A model generated the notes under the pieces. That model saw only the letters and a list, made by a program, of their open reading frames with translations, ran no database searches and had not been told where the DNA came from. DNA of 60,685 bases, taken from contig CAMQVH010000015.1 in assembly GCA_947038155.1 (NCBI GenBank), positions 1 to 60,685 of the forward strand, written 5' to 3'. The stretch's first letter is position 1; each line of letters begins with the position of its first letter. Shown piece after piece: positions 40,487 through 49,615 of the stretch. The stretch comes from an uncultured Bacteroides sp. (GTDB lineage Bacteria > Bacteroidota > Bacteroidia > Bacteroidales > Bacteroidaceae). The translations under genes and the position numbers were made by a program.

Positions 40487-43400
40487 ATGATACATATAAA
40501 AAGAAATATTTGTCTGATGGCTGTTTCTTGCGCTTTGCTGGCAGGTATCCCTGTACAAAGTATGGCGCAGACAGGCAGAGCCGCAAGGACACAGGCTTCG
40601 CAAAACAATAAGATAACGATATCGGGTACGGTATTGGATAAGACGACAAATGACCCGTTGATTGGTGTGTCTGTTGTGGTAAAAGGAGTAGCCAATGCGG
40701 GAACGATTACGGATATGGATGGTAAGTTTACGTTGAAGTTGCCATACGCGGAAGCTCCGCTGGTATTTTCTTACTTGGGTTATCAGCCGCAGGAAATTGT
40801 TCCCGGTGCCAAGAAAGACTTGACGGTCTTATTACAGGAAGATACGAAAGCCTTGCAGGAAGTTGTGGTGGTAGGTTACACCAAGCAACGCAAGGAAACG
40901 ATGGTCGGCTCGGTAGCTACCATTACAACGAAAGACTTGACGCAAAGTCCGACCGCCAATATCAACAATGCACTTGCCGGACGTCTGCCGGGATTGGTTG
41001 TGAACCAATATGCGGGTGGTGAGCCGGGTGTTGACCAAAGTGAATTGTTCATCCGTGGTAAAGCTACTTACGGCAATCAGAGTGCTATTGTCATTGTTGA
41101 CGGAATTGAACGCGACATGAGTTATCTGGCACCGGACGAGATTGAAACATTCACTATTCTGAAGGATGCTTCCGCGACTGCCGCTTACGGTATCCGTGGC
41201 GCGAACGGTGTAATCGTGATCACAACCAAACGTGGTAAGGCCGCCGAGAAAGCAACTGTAAACCTGAAAGCCTCTGTCGGTATCAACCAACCTATCGGAT
41301 TCCCCGAATATTTGGGCTCTGCCGATTATGCTACCTTATATAATGAAGCGCGACTGAATGACGCCAAGATGACAGGCGCAGACATTAGCAGCCTGAATCT
41401 TTTCTCTCAACAGGCTATCGACAACTTCCGCCGTGCAAAAGGCGACAACTCCGACGGGCTGGGGTATGACTGGGATTATTATGATTTCGCCTTCAAACCG
41501 GGTATGCAGGAAGATGTCAGCCTTTCTATCCGTGGAGGTACGGACAAGGTGCGTTACTATGTGCTGGCTAATTATTTTTCACAGGGCGGTAACTACAAAT
41601 ATTCGAATGCCGGTGAATATAATTCGCAGACCAGATTTACCCGTTACAACTTCCGTTCGAATATTGACATTAATATTAACCGCTATCTGAGTACACGTCT
41701 CGACCTGGGTGCCCGTATTACCGACCGTAATGCACCGGGTACTACTGCCGGGCGACTGATGACTATCTGTGCTACGCAACCGCCGTATCTGCCTATCTTG
41801 GTAGAGGAGAACTCGCATCCGCAGAATGAAGAATATATTCAGCAGAACTCCCGGGGCATGCTGTATGGTGACAACATCTATCGCTATAATATATTAGGTG
41901 AGCTGAGCCGTACCGGTTATCTGAATGAGAAGAATACCTATCTGAACGGTAGCTTTGCCATGAACCTGGATATGGGATTCCTGACAAAAGGGCTGAAAGC
42001 GGAAGTGATGTTTTCTTATGATGCTTCCGAAGGACGCTGGATCAACCGCAAGCTGGATACTTATAAGGACGGATACCGTGAATATCCGAAATATGCGACG
42101 TTTATGCCGATTGAAGGTTCGGATGCCTATATGGCGGGCGGACATTATACCGGTGCTTACAAGACAGGTAATAAATACGACATCGACCAGACTATCGGCA
42201 ACGGATTCAGCCATAATGCTTCCGACGGACGAACGTATATACAGGCACGTGTGGACTACAACCGTTTGTTCAACGACCGTCACGAACTGACAGCGATGTT
42301 GCTGGCAAACCGTGGCAACCGTACTGTTAATAATGAACTGGCTTATCATAGCCAGGGTATCACCGGACGTTTTGCCTATTATTATAATCAGAAGTACCTG
42401 ATGGAGTTCAACTTCGGTTACAATGGTTCCGAGAACTTCGCTCCGGACAAACGTTACGGATTTTTCCCCGCAGGTTCTATCGGCTGGGTGATTTCGGAAG
42501 AGTCTTTTATGAAGAAGGCTTCCTGGATCGACTTCTTGAAGGTAAGGGCTTCTTATGGTTTGGTAGGTAGTGACAACGTGAGCAGCCGTTTCCCTTATTT
42601 AGCTTTCTACGGTAGTGGTAGCAGCTATGATTTCGGCAATAATTTCGGAACGAACGTGGGTGGTACTTCCGAAGGAAACCTGGCAAATGAAAGCCTGACT
42701 TGGGAGAAAGCCCGCAAGTTGAATGTAGGTATTGACTTTACTACCTTGAACCAGCGTTTGGCATTGACTGTCGATGCTTTCTATGAATATCGGTTCGATA
42801 TTATTACGGATATGAATAGTGACGGTATCATGGGATATCCGGACATTGTAGGTAAGGATGCGGCTTTACAGAATTTGGGTGAGGTCAGCAACCGTGGTGT
42901 GGACATCGAATTGAGCTGGAACGACAAGATAGGAAAGAATTTCCGTTATTATATTCGTCCGAATCTGACCTTCTCCCGCAACCGCCTGGAATATAAGGCG
43001 GAAGTAGCCCGTAAGAACTCCTGGCGTAAAGAAACGGGCAAGCGCCTGTATGAGAACTTTGTCTATGTATTCGACCACTTTGTGGCCGATCAGGAAGAGG
43101 CCGACCGCTTGAATAAAATCGGTTATCAGCCATGGGGGCAGTTAATTCCGGGAGATGTCGTTTACAAGGATTTGGATCGCAATGGGGTGATTGACGATGA
43201 AGACCGTACGGCTATGGGAAATCCGCGTAGCCCGGAGCTTATGTTCGGTATTCCTTTCGGATTCCAGTATAAGAATTTCGACTTTAGTGTATTGTTGCAG
43301 GGAGCCACCAAAACATCTATCCTGTTGAATGGGGCTGCTGTATTTGACTTCCCGCAGTTCGAGCAAGATAAGATCGGGCGTGTGAAGAAGATGCATCTTG

Positions 43401-43732
43401 ACCGTTGGACACCGGAAACGGCTGCTACGGCAAAATATCCGGCTTTGCACTACGGAACGCATGATAACAATAAGAATGGAAACAGCAGCCTGTTCCTGTA
43501 TGACGCTTCCTACCTTCGTCTGAAGAATGTGGAAATCGGTTATAATGTATCGCCTAACTGGTTGCGTAAGTTCCATGTACAGCAGGCACGTATCTATGTG
43601 CAGGGCTTGAATCTGTTGACTTTTGATAAACTGGGTGATGTGGACATCGACCCGGAAACGAAGTCCGGTGACGGTGCTTCCTGGTATCCGATTCAAAAGG
43701 TATTCAACTTCGGTATTGATATTACATTCTAA
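40487..43732 (+). CDS. SusC-like TonB-dependent transporter
   Basis: This 1081-residue outer-membrane transporter imports glycan fragments with energy from TonB. After the signal peptide (ending QSMAQ) come a CarboxypepD_reg-like domain at about 45-125 (ISGTVLDKTTNDPLIGVSVV), the SusC linker VVVGYTKQRKETMVGSVATI, a plug domain to about 245 (ATAAYGIRGANGVIVITTKR) and a 22-strand barrel ending FNFGIDITF. It is directly followed by susD after 15 bp, and the pair would form the mannan importer. Confidence 0.95.
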   Translation: MIHIKRNICLMAVSCALLAGIPVQSMAQTGRAARTQASQNNKITISGTVLDKTTNDPLIGVSVVVKGVANAGTITDMDGKFTLKLPYAEAPLVFSYLGYQPQEIVPGAKKDLTVLLQEDTKALQEVVVVGYTKQRKETMVGSVATITTKDLTQSPTANINNALAGRLPGLVVNQYAGGEPGVDQSELFIRGKATYGNQSAIVIVDGIERDMSYLAPDEIETFTILKDASATAAYGIRGANGVIVITTKRGKAAEKATVNLKASVGINQPIGFPEYLGSADYATLYNEARLNDAKMTGADISSLNLFSQQAIDNFRRAKGDNSDGLGYDWDYYDFAFKPGMQEDVSLSIRGGTDKVRYYVLANYFSQGGNYKYSNAGEYNSQTRFTRYNFRSNIDININRYLSTRLDLGARITDRNAPGTTAGRLMTICATQPPYLPILVEENSHPQNEEYIQQNSRGMLYGDNIYRYNILGELSRTGYLNEKNTYLNGSFAMNLDMGFLTKGLKAEVMFSYDASEGRWINRKLDTYKDGYREYPKYATFMPIEGSDAYMAGGHYTGAYKTGNKYDIDQTIGNGFSHNASDGRTYIQARVDYNRLFNDRHELTAMLLANRGNRTVNNELAYHSQGITGRFAYYYNQKYLMEFNFGYNGSENFAPDKRYGFFPAGSIGWVISEESFMKKASWIDFLKVRASYGLVGSDNVSSRFPYLAFYGSGSSYDFGNNFGTNVGGTSEGNLANESLTWEKARKLNVGIDFTTLNQRLALTVDAFYEYRFDIITDMNSDGIMGYPDIVGKDAALQNLGEVSNRGVDIELSWNDKIGKNFRYYIRPNLTFSRNRLEYKAEVARKNSWRKETGKRLYENFVYVFDHFVADQEEADRLNKIGYQPWGQLIPGDVVYKDLDRNGVIDDEDRTAMGNPRSPELMFGIPFGFQYKNFDFSVLLQGATKTSILLNGAAVFDFPQFEQDKIGRVKKMHLDRWTPETAATAKYPALHYGTHDNNKNGNSSLFLYDASYLRLKNVEIGYNVSPNWLRKFHVQQARIYVQGLNLLTFDKLGDVDIDPETKSGDGASWYPIQKVFNFGIDITF

Positions 43733-43747
43733 AAACAGTATAGAAAC

Positions 43748-45676
43748 ATGAAACAGTTATATAGATTTTCAGCAATCGCTTTATCGCTTCTGACGTTGTC
43801 TTTCGCTTCGTGCAATGATTACCTCGACCGGGATGATGATGATAACATTACGGAAGCGGATGTGTTTGCCCGTTATGAGAAAGTAAACGGACTGGTATCG
43901 GATGTGTATGCCAAGGCGAAGAAAGCCGACCGTCCGCTGGTGTTTTTCGAACACTTCAGTAACAGTGCCATTACGGACGAATGTGAAGGTACTAACGTAG
44001 AAGGGAATATTACGAATAACTTCAATAACGGTGCCTGGAACCCGAACTCCTTGCCGGGTAGCTGCGGTCAGTACTGGGAAAGTTTGTATGAAGGAATCCG
44101 TAAGGCGAACTTGATTATAGAAAATGTGGCGAAGTATAATACGCCCGATAATCCTCAACAGGACGGTGACTTGCGTAACCGTATCGGAGAAATGTATTTC
44201 ATGCGCGGTTATTTCCATATGTTGCTGTTGCGTATGTACGGAGAAGCTCCGTATATTGATTATGTAGTTCATGCCGGAGATAATATGGATTTCAAGAAGG
44301 AGTCTGTTCATACGATGGTGGAAAAAATTGTTGCGGATGCACAGACTGCGTATGGTATGGTGCCCAATAAATACGTGAAGACCTCTGAAAACTTCGGGCG
44401 TGTGGATAAGGGTGCTTGCTTGGGACTGATTTCCTTTGTCCGCTGGATAGTGGCGACTCCGCTGTGGAATGGGGCTTCCCAATATGGATACAACTTGCGT
44501 CGTGTGTTCGAGAATGAATATACGTATGACATCAACCGGTGGAGAAGGGCGAAGGAAGCGGCTAAGGCTGTACTGGATTTTGAAGTTGGTGGTACAAAGC
44601 GTTATTCTCTTTATATGAAACATGACGCAAATGATTTCAAAGACCCGGCGGACGGCAACTTGAATGATAGCCGTGTGTATGCCCGCCTGTGGGATATGTT
44701 CTATGATATGGATGCGTTTGCCAACGAGTATGTGTTCTTTATGACGAAGAGCAAGGACCAGGCCTGGCAGGGAGATATTTATCCGCCCAGCCGCGAGGGA
44801 AGTTCCCGTCAGCAGCCTGTACAGGAACAGGTGGACGAGTATGAATATATCGTAGGTGATTACGGTTATCCTGTATATTCGGCGGAAGCGCGCAAGGGCG
44901 GTTATGATGATGCGAATCCGTATGTGAAGGGAACTCGTGACCCACGTTTCTATCGGGATATTATCTATCACGGTGCTCCTTACCGCAACAATAAGAATGA
45001 ATCGAAAACACTGAATACTGCCAGCGGTTCTGATAAGATAGGAGCAACTAATGCGACGACTACCGGATATTACTTGCGCAAATTCCAGCAGGAGTCCTGG
45101 AACAAATCCGGTAACTTCAGCATCAATGCGCCTGCTATCTGGCGTCTGCCTGAATTTATCTATATCTATGCGGAGGCTTGCAATGAGCTGGGAGAGGATT
45201 TGGATGAGGCTTATAAATTGGTAAATACCGTCCGCGAACGTTCGTTCATGAAACCGATGCCACCGGAAGTTAAGTCCAATCAGCAGTTGATGCGTGAATA
45301 TATTCAGCGCGAACGTCGTGTGGAGCTCTTCTATGAAGGCAAACGTCCCTGGACTTGCCGTTTGTATCTGGAACCGACGAGCAAAGAAGAATTGGCTAAA
45401 GAGAGTCTTTGGAAATCCAGCGGCAGCGACAACTCAAAACGTACGCAGAAATACTGGGCGGCAAACAACGGAGCGTTGCCCCGTTGCCAAAGGATGATTA
45501 ACGGAATGCGTCCGGTGCAGGATGAGAATGGTGCTATTACTGTAGACGGTGTAAAATATAGAATGGAACGTTTCTGTGTGGAAGAACGTACGTTCTCCAT
45601 TCAGCATTATCTGTTCCCGATTCGGCAGAGCGAATTGCAGAAGACACCGTCTATTGAGCAGAATCCGGGATGGTAA
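43748..45676 (+). CDS. SusD-like starch-binding-type lipoprotein
   Basis: This 642-residue lipoprotein caps the SusC barrel from outside and binds the glycan. The lipobox is TLSFASC, followed by NDYLDRDDDDN. SusD features include YWESLYEGIRKANLIIENVA, the TPR-like RIGEMYFMRGYFHMLLLRMYGEAPY, and the C-terminal ERRVELFYEGKRPWTCRLYL. It lies between susC and the second LamG-type lipoprotein gene. The family is certain; mannan as ligand is inferred from the locus. Confidence 0.95.
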   Translation: MKQLYRFSAIALSLLTLSFASCNDYLDRDDDDNITEADVFARYEKVNGLVSDVYAKAKKADRPLVFFEHFSNSAITDECEGTNVEGNITNNFNNGAWNPNSLPGSCGQYWESLYEGIRKANLIIENVAKYNTPDNPQQDGDLRNRIGEMYFMRGYFHMLLLRMYGEAPYIDYVVHAGDNMDFKKESVHTMVEKIVADAQTAYGMVPNKYVKTSENFGRVDKGACLGLISFVRWIVATPLWNGASQYGYNLRRVFENEYTYDINRWRRAKEAAKAVLDFEVGGTKRYSLYMKHDANDFKDPADGNLNDSRVYARLWDMFYDMDAFANEYVFFMTKSKDQAWQGDIYPPSREGSSRQQPVQEQVDEYEYIVGDYGYPVYSAEARKGGYDDANPYVKGTRDPRFYRDIIYHGAPYRNNKNESKTLNTASGSDKIGATNATTTGYYLRKFQQESWNKSGNFSINAPAIWRLPEFIYIYAEACNELGEDLDEAYKLVNTVRERSFMKPMPPEVKSNQQLMREYIQRERRVELFYEGKRPWTCRLYLEPTSKEELAKESLWKSSGSDNSKRTQKYWAANNGALPRCQRMINGMRPVQDENGAITVDGVKYRMERFCVEERTFSIQHYLFPIRQSELQKTPSIEQNPGW

Positions 45677-45712
45677 ACCGATAGGAATGTATAACTTTAA
45701 AAAGAAAATCAG

Positions 45713-47266
45713 ATGAAACGAATCTATACATATATGTGTCTGTTGCTTTTATCGGTATTGTCGTTTGCCGTTGCCGGTTGTGACGATGATGACGATGACG
45801 ATATTGCCAAGGACCTGATAGAATTGATAGTGAATAAACCGGTGATACGTATCGGGCAGAATGAAGAGACCAAAGTGAATATAGTGGTTGGAAACGGAAA
45901 TTACTCAGTGAGGAGTTTCAATACTGCTATCGCAACGGCTACGGTTTCCGGTGAGGTGGTTACGGTGAGAAGCGGCTCGCAGAATGGAGCCACTACGGTG
46001 GAAGTGATGGATGGTGAAGGAGTGATTGCCAATATTTCGGTCAATGTAGGGGTCTTTGAACTGGAAGTGAATGAATCTCAAGTTACGTTGGAAGTGGGGG
46101 ACGAAAAACAGTTGATTGTCAGCATGGGAAACTTCTCCAGTAATGATGAATTGTCTTATACGGTGGGTGATGAAACGATTGTCGGCATGGTCAATACTGA
46201 TGTGTTCCGTCCTTTCTATACATTGACGGGGTTGAAGAGCGGACATACCACGGTGACTTTCACTGACCATAAGGGAAAGCAGGCTACGATTCAAGTAACA
46301 GTGAATCCTATCTCTATTGATGTATCCAACCTGACTCCGAGAGTCGGTGTGAACAACAAGGTGATGATTACTGTAGAAAAAGGAAACGGAGGTTATAGTC
46401 TTACAGCGGAAGATGATGAGATAGTCGGTGTTCAGCAGGTGGATGATACCCGTTTCAATCTGATTGGTAAGAAGGCAGGTGTCACCACAGTGGTTGTCAA
46501 AGACCAGGCAGACCAGGAATTATCTTTGACTGTAACAGTGGTACTGGCAGATAGAGTGGCGAACTTGGGTAGCAGCAATTATTTCCATGTACCGTTTACG
46601 TATAATGGGGTGGCGGACGAATCGCTGAAGAGTGTGAGCACAATCACGTTTGAGGCTCGTTTCAATATTGAGTCGTTGAATGGAAGCGGTGATGCGCAGA
46701 TTAATACGGTGATGGGAATCGAGAAAAACTTCTTATTGCGTGTGGATGTTCATAAGAACGATAGTGATACGGAATCACGTTATCTTCAGTTGGCAGCAGA
46801 CGATAAAGGTAAAATCCGATATGAAGGCTCCACTAAGATAGAGACTAATAAGTGGTATGATGTTGCCGTGGTTCTGGATGATAGCAAGAGTGGCAGTGAC
46901 CGGATTGCCTTGTATGTGAATGGTGTGAAGGAAACGCTCCAATATACAAGTGGCACACCGGATGATTTGAAGAATATTAACCTGACTTCCAACTTCTACA
47001 TCGGTCAGTCTGACAGCAAACGCCGCTTGAATGGTGCTATCAGTTACGCCCGTATCTGGACGAAAGCATTGACGGAACAGCAGATTGCAGACCAAAGTGG
47101 CAAGATACTGAATGAGGAAGCGGAAGGAATGATTGCCAACTGGTTGTTCAATAATGGAAACGGAAATATTAAAACATTTGTTTCTTTAGCGGACAAGAGC
47201 TTTGAAGCTGAAGCGGCAAGTGTGGTTTCTACGTGGAAAGCCGACCCGATATTGACAGTGGAATAA
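45713..47266 (+). CDS. Surface lipoprotein with Ig-like repeats and LamG-type domain (paralogue of the operon's first gene)
   Basis: This 517-residue lipoprotein (FAVAGC followed by a run of seven Asp) ends the operon. It has beta-rich repeats with the same signature as the first gene (VGNGNYSVRSFNTAIATATV, EKGNGGYSLTAEDDEIVGVQ) and a LamG-like C-terminal domain (KWYDVAVVLDDSKSGSDRIA, LYVNGVKETL, RLNGAISYARIWTKAL). It probably binds glycan at the cell surface. With the first gene it brackets the operon, which suggests duplication and later divergence. No catalytic residues are recognised. Confidence 0.82.
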   Translation: MKRIYTYMCLLLLSVLSFAVAGCDDDDDDDIAKDLIELIVNKPVIRIGQNEETKVNIVVGNGNYSVRSFNTAIATATVSGEVVTVRSGSQNGATTVEVMDGEGVIANISVNVGVFELEVNESQVTLEVGDEKQLIVSMGNFSSNDELSYTVGDETIVGMVNTDVFRPFYTLTGLKSGHTTVTFTDHKGKQATIQVTVNPISIDVSNLTPRVGVNNKVMITVEKGNGGYSLTAEDDEIVGVQQVDDTRFNLIGKKAGVTTVVVKDQADQELSLTVTVVLADRVANLGSSNYFHVPFTYNGVADESLKSVSTITFEARFNIESLNGSGDAQINTVMGIEKNFLLRVDVHKNDSDTESRYLQLAADDKGKIRYEGSTKIETNKWYDVAVVLDDSKSGSDRIALYVNGVKETLQYTSGTPDDLKNINLTSNFYIGQSDSKRRLNGAISYARIWTKALTEQQIADQSGKILNEEAEGMIANWLFNNGNGNIKTFVSLADKSFEAEAASVVSTWKADPILTVE

Positions 47267-47284
47267 GAAACGAATAGAAAGAAC

Positions 47285-47328
47285 AAAAAAGCCATCCCCG
47301 GAATAGACGAAGTAGGGATGGCTTTTTT
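47285..47328. terminator. Strong bidirectional terminator at the end of the mannan locus
   Basis: AAAAAAGCCATCCC (47285-47298) and GGGATGGCTTTTTT (47315-47328) form a perfect 14-bp inverted repeat with A and T tracts, 19 bp after the last surface gene. It also serves the small minus-strand gene that ends at 47383. Confidence 0.85.
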
Positions 47329-47382
47329 TGTAGTGTGCTTACTATTGTTCGGCAGACTATGTCCTGCTTGTTGTTGGCAAGG

Positions 47383-47649
47383 TTATTCCTTGACAGGCTC
47401 AGCCGGTTTGTCTTTGGATGCAGTGTCTTTCACTACTGTATCATTGACAAAAGCGGTTGGTGCACTCAGTTCCGTTTTCACAGGTTCGTCTTTGGTTACA
47501 GTATCTTTCACTACTGTATCATTAACGATAAGTGCGGCATTAACTCTTGCTTGGGCTGTCACAGCTTCTGCGGAGTTCTGAGCCTTAACAAGGAATGAAC
47601 CACCACAAACAAACATAAACATTGCTACTACTAATACTAATTTCTTCAT
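47383..47649 (-). CDS. Small exported protein with two internal repeats
   Basis: The 88-residue product has a signal peptide (MKKLVLVVAMFMFVCGGSF, ending VKAQ). Its mature part is low-complexity, with a 26-residue repeat unit whose core IVNDTVVKDTVTKD recurs as FVNDTVVKDTASKD. In the DNA a 39-bp block at 47410-47448 returns at 47488-47526 with a few mismatches. It is rich in Thr, Val, Asp and Lys and has no recognised domain. It could be a periplasmic or cell-wall peptide. The hydrophobic start and clean ORF support a real gene. Confidence 0.6.
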   Translation of the reverse strand: MKKLVLVVAMFMFVCGGSFLVKAQNSAEAVTAQARVNAALIVNDTVVKDTVTKDEPVKTELSAPTAFVNDTVVKDTASKDKPAEPVKE

Positions 47650-47855
47650 AATCGTTTGCTTTAATGATAATTAGACATATGTTTTCAATTCTCTTTGGAG
47701 TTAAGGAATCGGTTATTGCTTTTACATTAACTCTTAATAAAGATCAAAGTACGTGCCAAAGGAAATAAGGAGTTTGTAAAGTGTTGATAAATAATAAAAT
47801 AATGAAGAAATAGGATGATGAGTGTATGTGGAAAGCAATGGGGAATGTGTGGAAA

Positions 47856-47898
47856 GTGTGGCGGGGAGTGTGGATTTATTCCACACTCCCCGCCACAC
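47856..47898. repeat. Perfect 19-bp inverted repeat with 5-nt loop
   Basis: The arms 47856-47874 and 47880-47898 are exact complements and GC-rich (core GGCGGGGAGTG), around TTTAT. Similar GTGTGGAAAG segments precede it. It has no T tract and lies in a region without intact genes, so it may be a repeat element or a transcript-end structure. Confidence 0.75.
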
Positions 47899-47906
47899 CG
47901 GTACGA

Positions 47907-47990
47907 TTCCGAAACAAATTCACCGTTATCGCTCATAAAGATGATAATAGTGTTGTCGGCTTCTTCATTCTTCTCGAATATATGATTGCC
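47907..47990 (-). pseudogene. Possible sulfatase gene fragment
   Basis: In one minus-strand frame about 28 residues read NHIFEKNEEADNTIIIFMSD followed by NGEFVSE. The ADNTIIIFMSDNGE part closely resembles the conserved [DE]NT-[ILV]3-F-[TM]-SDNG segment of type I sulfatases. No other sulfatase motif is present and the frame continues into a hairpin, so this would be a small relic. It is too short to be certain. Confidence 0.35.
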
Positions 47991-48063
47991 TTCATTCAAT
48001 AGGTGTGTTTCAGTCAAAACAGTGTGGGAATGAAACAAACTCAAATGTTTGATAATGGTGAAC

Positions 48064-49353
48064 TTATTCTTGTGAGTTTGGTATCCCCGGCGTTCCTCCT
48101 GTCAGTGCTTTGGAAGAATTCCAGTTTTTTTTGATTGAAGAAAGTAATTCCGGTGAAGCCTTTTCGAGAGATATGCCTTGATGTCTTTTATCACCCGAAC
48201 TGTGCATGGATTCATAGTAGCTGCATTTGTCGATAAGCCGTGACTTTTCCTCGTTAGTCATTATGGCCAGATGACTGTCTTCATTAGTCAGTTTGGGGAA
48301 GTTGGATATTTCTATGATTGTTTCTTCGTTAGCTTTGTGCTTTCTGATAAGGGTAGCGGCTGATTTCGTAAGGCATATATAACCGTAAGGGGGAACGCTT
48401 ATTTCCAGATTGCCGTCCGTCTGTTGCAGGATAACAGTAGACTTGGTGGTTGTGGTGTTCGCCCCTGCATCTACATATCTCATAAGCTTTAATGACGGGA
48501 CAGAGACGGCAGAACCGGACGGGTTATAGAGTTCTATATATTCTGCCCCGTCTGTTGCATTATCATACATTACTTCGTTGAACAATAAAATCCCTTTTAC
48601 TTCTGCCGGATAATCAGGCGGAACGGGGACAGGGTCTACGGGGGTATCCGGTGTTCCGTCGGGTTTTGTCGTTGTTTCCACATCGTTCGATAACTGCACA
48701 TGATGAAATGTGAATCCTTGGCTGCGAGTTTTTGTATAGACACAATATATACCTGAGCAGGCAGAGCTTTGTATATCGGTGTCTTTTACCTGCTTCTCTT
48801 TGGTGTACTCATTTTCTGATTCCAATCGTGTCCAGAAAGTCCAGTAACCGTTGTTGTCACATTCTGTTTTTATGTATAGTTTCGGTGAATTATTTCCTTT
48901 CATCAATTCTCTTCCCGAAGCTAATAGTTTCCGTTGCTCACCATTCTGACGGTAAAGTGCTACATTGTCTTTGGCTCCACCTATTTGTACATAATAACCG
49001 TTCAAATTGCCGGACAGTATATTGGAAGAGGATGCTAAATAAAACCGTGCGTAATTATTAGCAGATGGATTGAAGGTGAGATGAACTCCAAATTCCCAAC
49101 GGGTATTTCTTACGGTAGTGGACGGGAAGGTAATAAATGCAGTTCCACCGTCTTCTTGTGGAGCATCCAGACGCACTCCTTCTTTGGCATTGATAGTGAA
49201 TTTATCCGTTTCTCCTTCCCAGGGGAGTTCTGCGGTGGCATTATCTTCCTCTTCTAGATAGGTTTCCTTTTCTTCGTCATCGGCAGGGAGTGAACAACTA
49301 TAAATCAGAGTCATGAAAAGACTTGAGAGGAGAAGTGCTTTGTAAATTCTCAT
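48064..49353 (-). CDS. Lipoprotein with lamin-tail domain
   Basis: This 429-residue lipoprotein (MRIYKALLLSSLFMTLIYSC, then an acidic DDEEKETYLEEEDN) has a beta-rich N-terminal part, a Pro/Asp-rich linker (PDGTPDTPVDPVPVPPDYP) and a lamin-tail (LTD) domain from about 255 (LLFNEVMYDNATDGAEYIEL) to the end, with the typical TGGTPGIPNS close. LTD domains in bacteria occur on exported proteins and may mediate binding; no catalytic motif is seen. It is separated from its neighbours by the long hairpin at 49535, so it is probably a single gene. Confidence 0.82.
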   Translation of the reverse strand: MRIYKALLLSSLFMTLIYSCSLPADDEEKETYLEEEDNATAELPWEGETDKFTINAKEGVRLDAPQEDGGTAFITFPSTTVRNTRWEFGVHLTFNPSANNYARFYLASSSNILSGNLNGYYVQIGGAKDNVALYRQNGEQRKLLASGRELMKGNNSPKLYIKTECDNNGYWTFWTRLESENEYTKEKQVKDTDIQSSACSGIYCVYTKTRSQGFTFHHVQLSNDVETTTKPDGTPDTPVDPVPVPPDYPAEVKGILLFNEVMYDNATDGAEYIELYNPSGSAVSVPSLKLMRYVDAGANTTTTKSTVILQQTDGNLEISVPPYGYICLTKSAATLIRKHKANEETIIEISNFPKLTNEDSHLAIMTNEEKSRLIDKCSYYESMHSSGDKRHQGISLEKASPELLSSIKKNWNSSKALTGGTPGIPNSQE

Positions 49354-49534
49354 ACGTTTTTTAATTTGAGTTTTTTCGTTTTACCGTATTTGTTTGTGTA
49401 TAATGCAGAAGCAATTGCGGTTTTAATAGTTGAATGAGTTGACAAAGGTAGACTTTTTTGTTGGAAAAAGACCATATTTATTGAAGAAATAATTGTAAAT
49501 CCTTTTGTTTTTTTGTAAATGCGTGGAAAGGAAA

Positions 49535-49592
49535 CAGTGAGGGGTTATCAAAAGTCATATCTGATTTATTGACTTTTGATAACCCCTCACTG
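49535..49592. terminator. Perfect 23-bp inverted repeat after the uptake operon
   Basis: Arms 49535-49557 and 49570-49592 are exact complements (start CAGTGAGGGGTTATC) around a 12-nt loop. It begins 24 bp after the stop of the DUF4857-type gene on the minus strand and is the probable end of that long operon. Its length and perfect pairing are well above the usual terminator. Confidence 0.75.
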
Positions 49593-49615
49593 ATGTTACA
49601 TTCAATATTGAGACA

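Larger units (their letters stand above)
47650..48063. other. 414-bp intergenic region with a long hairpin and a sulfatase-like fragment
   Basis: No intact gene is visible. The region carries a 19-bp perfect inverted repeat and, directly beside it, a short stretch whose translation resembles part of a sulfatase; both are listed separately. Confidence 0.6.
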
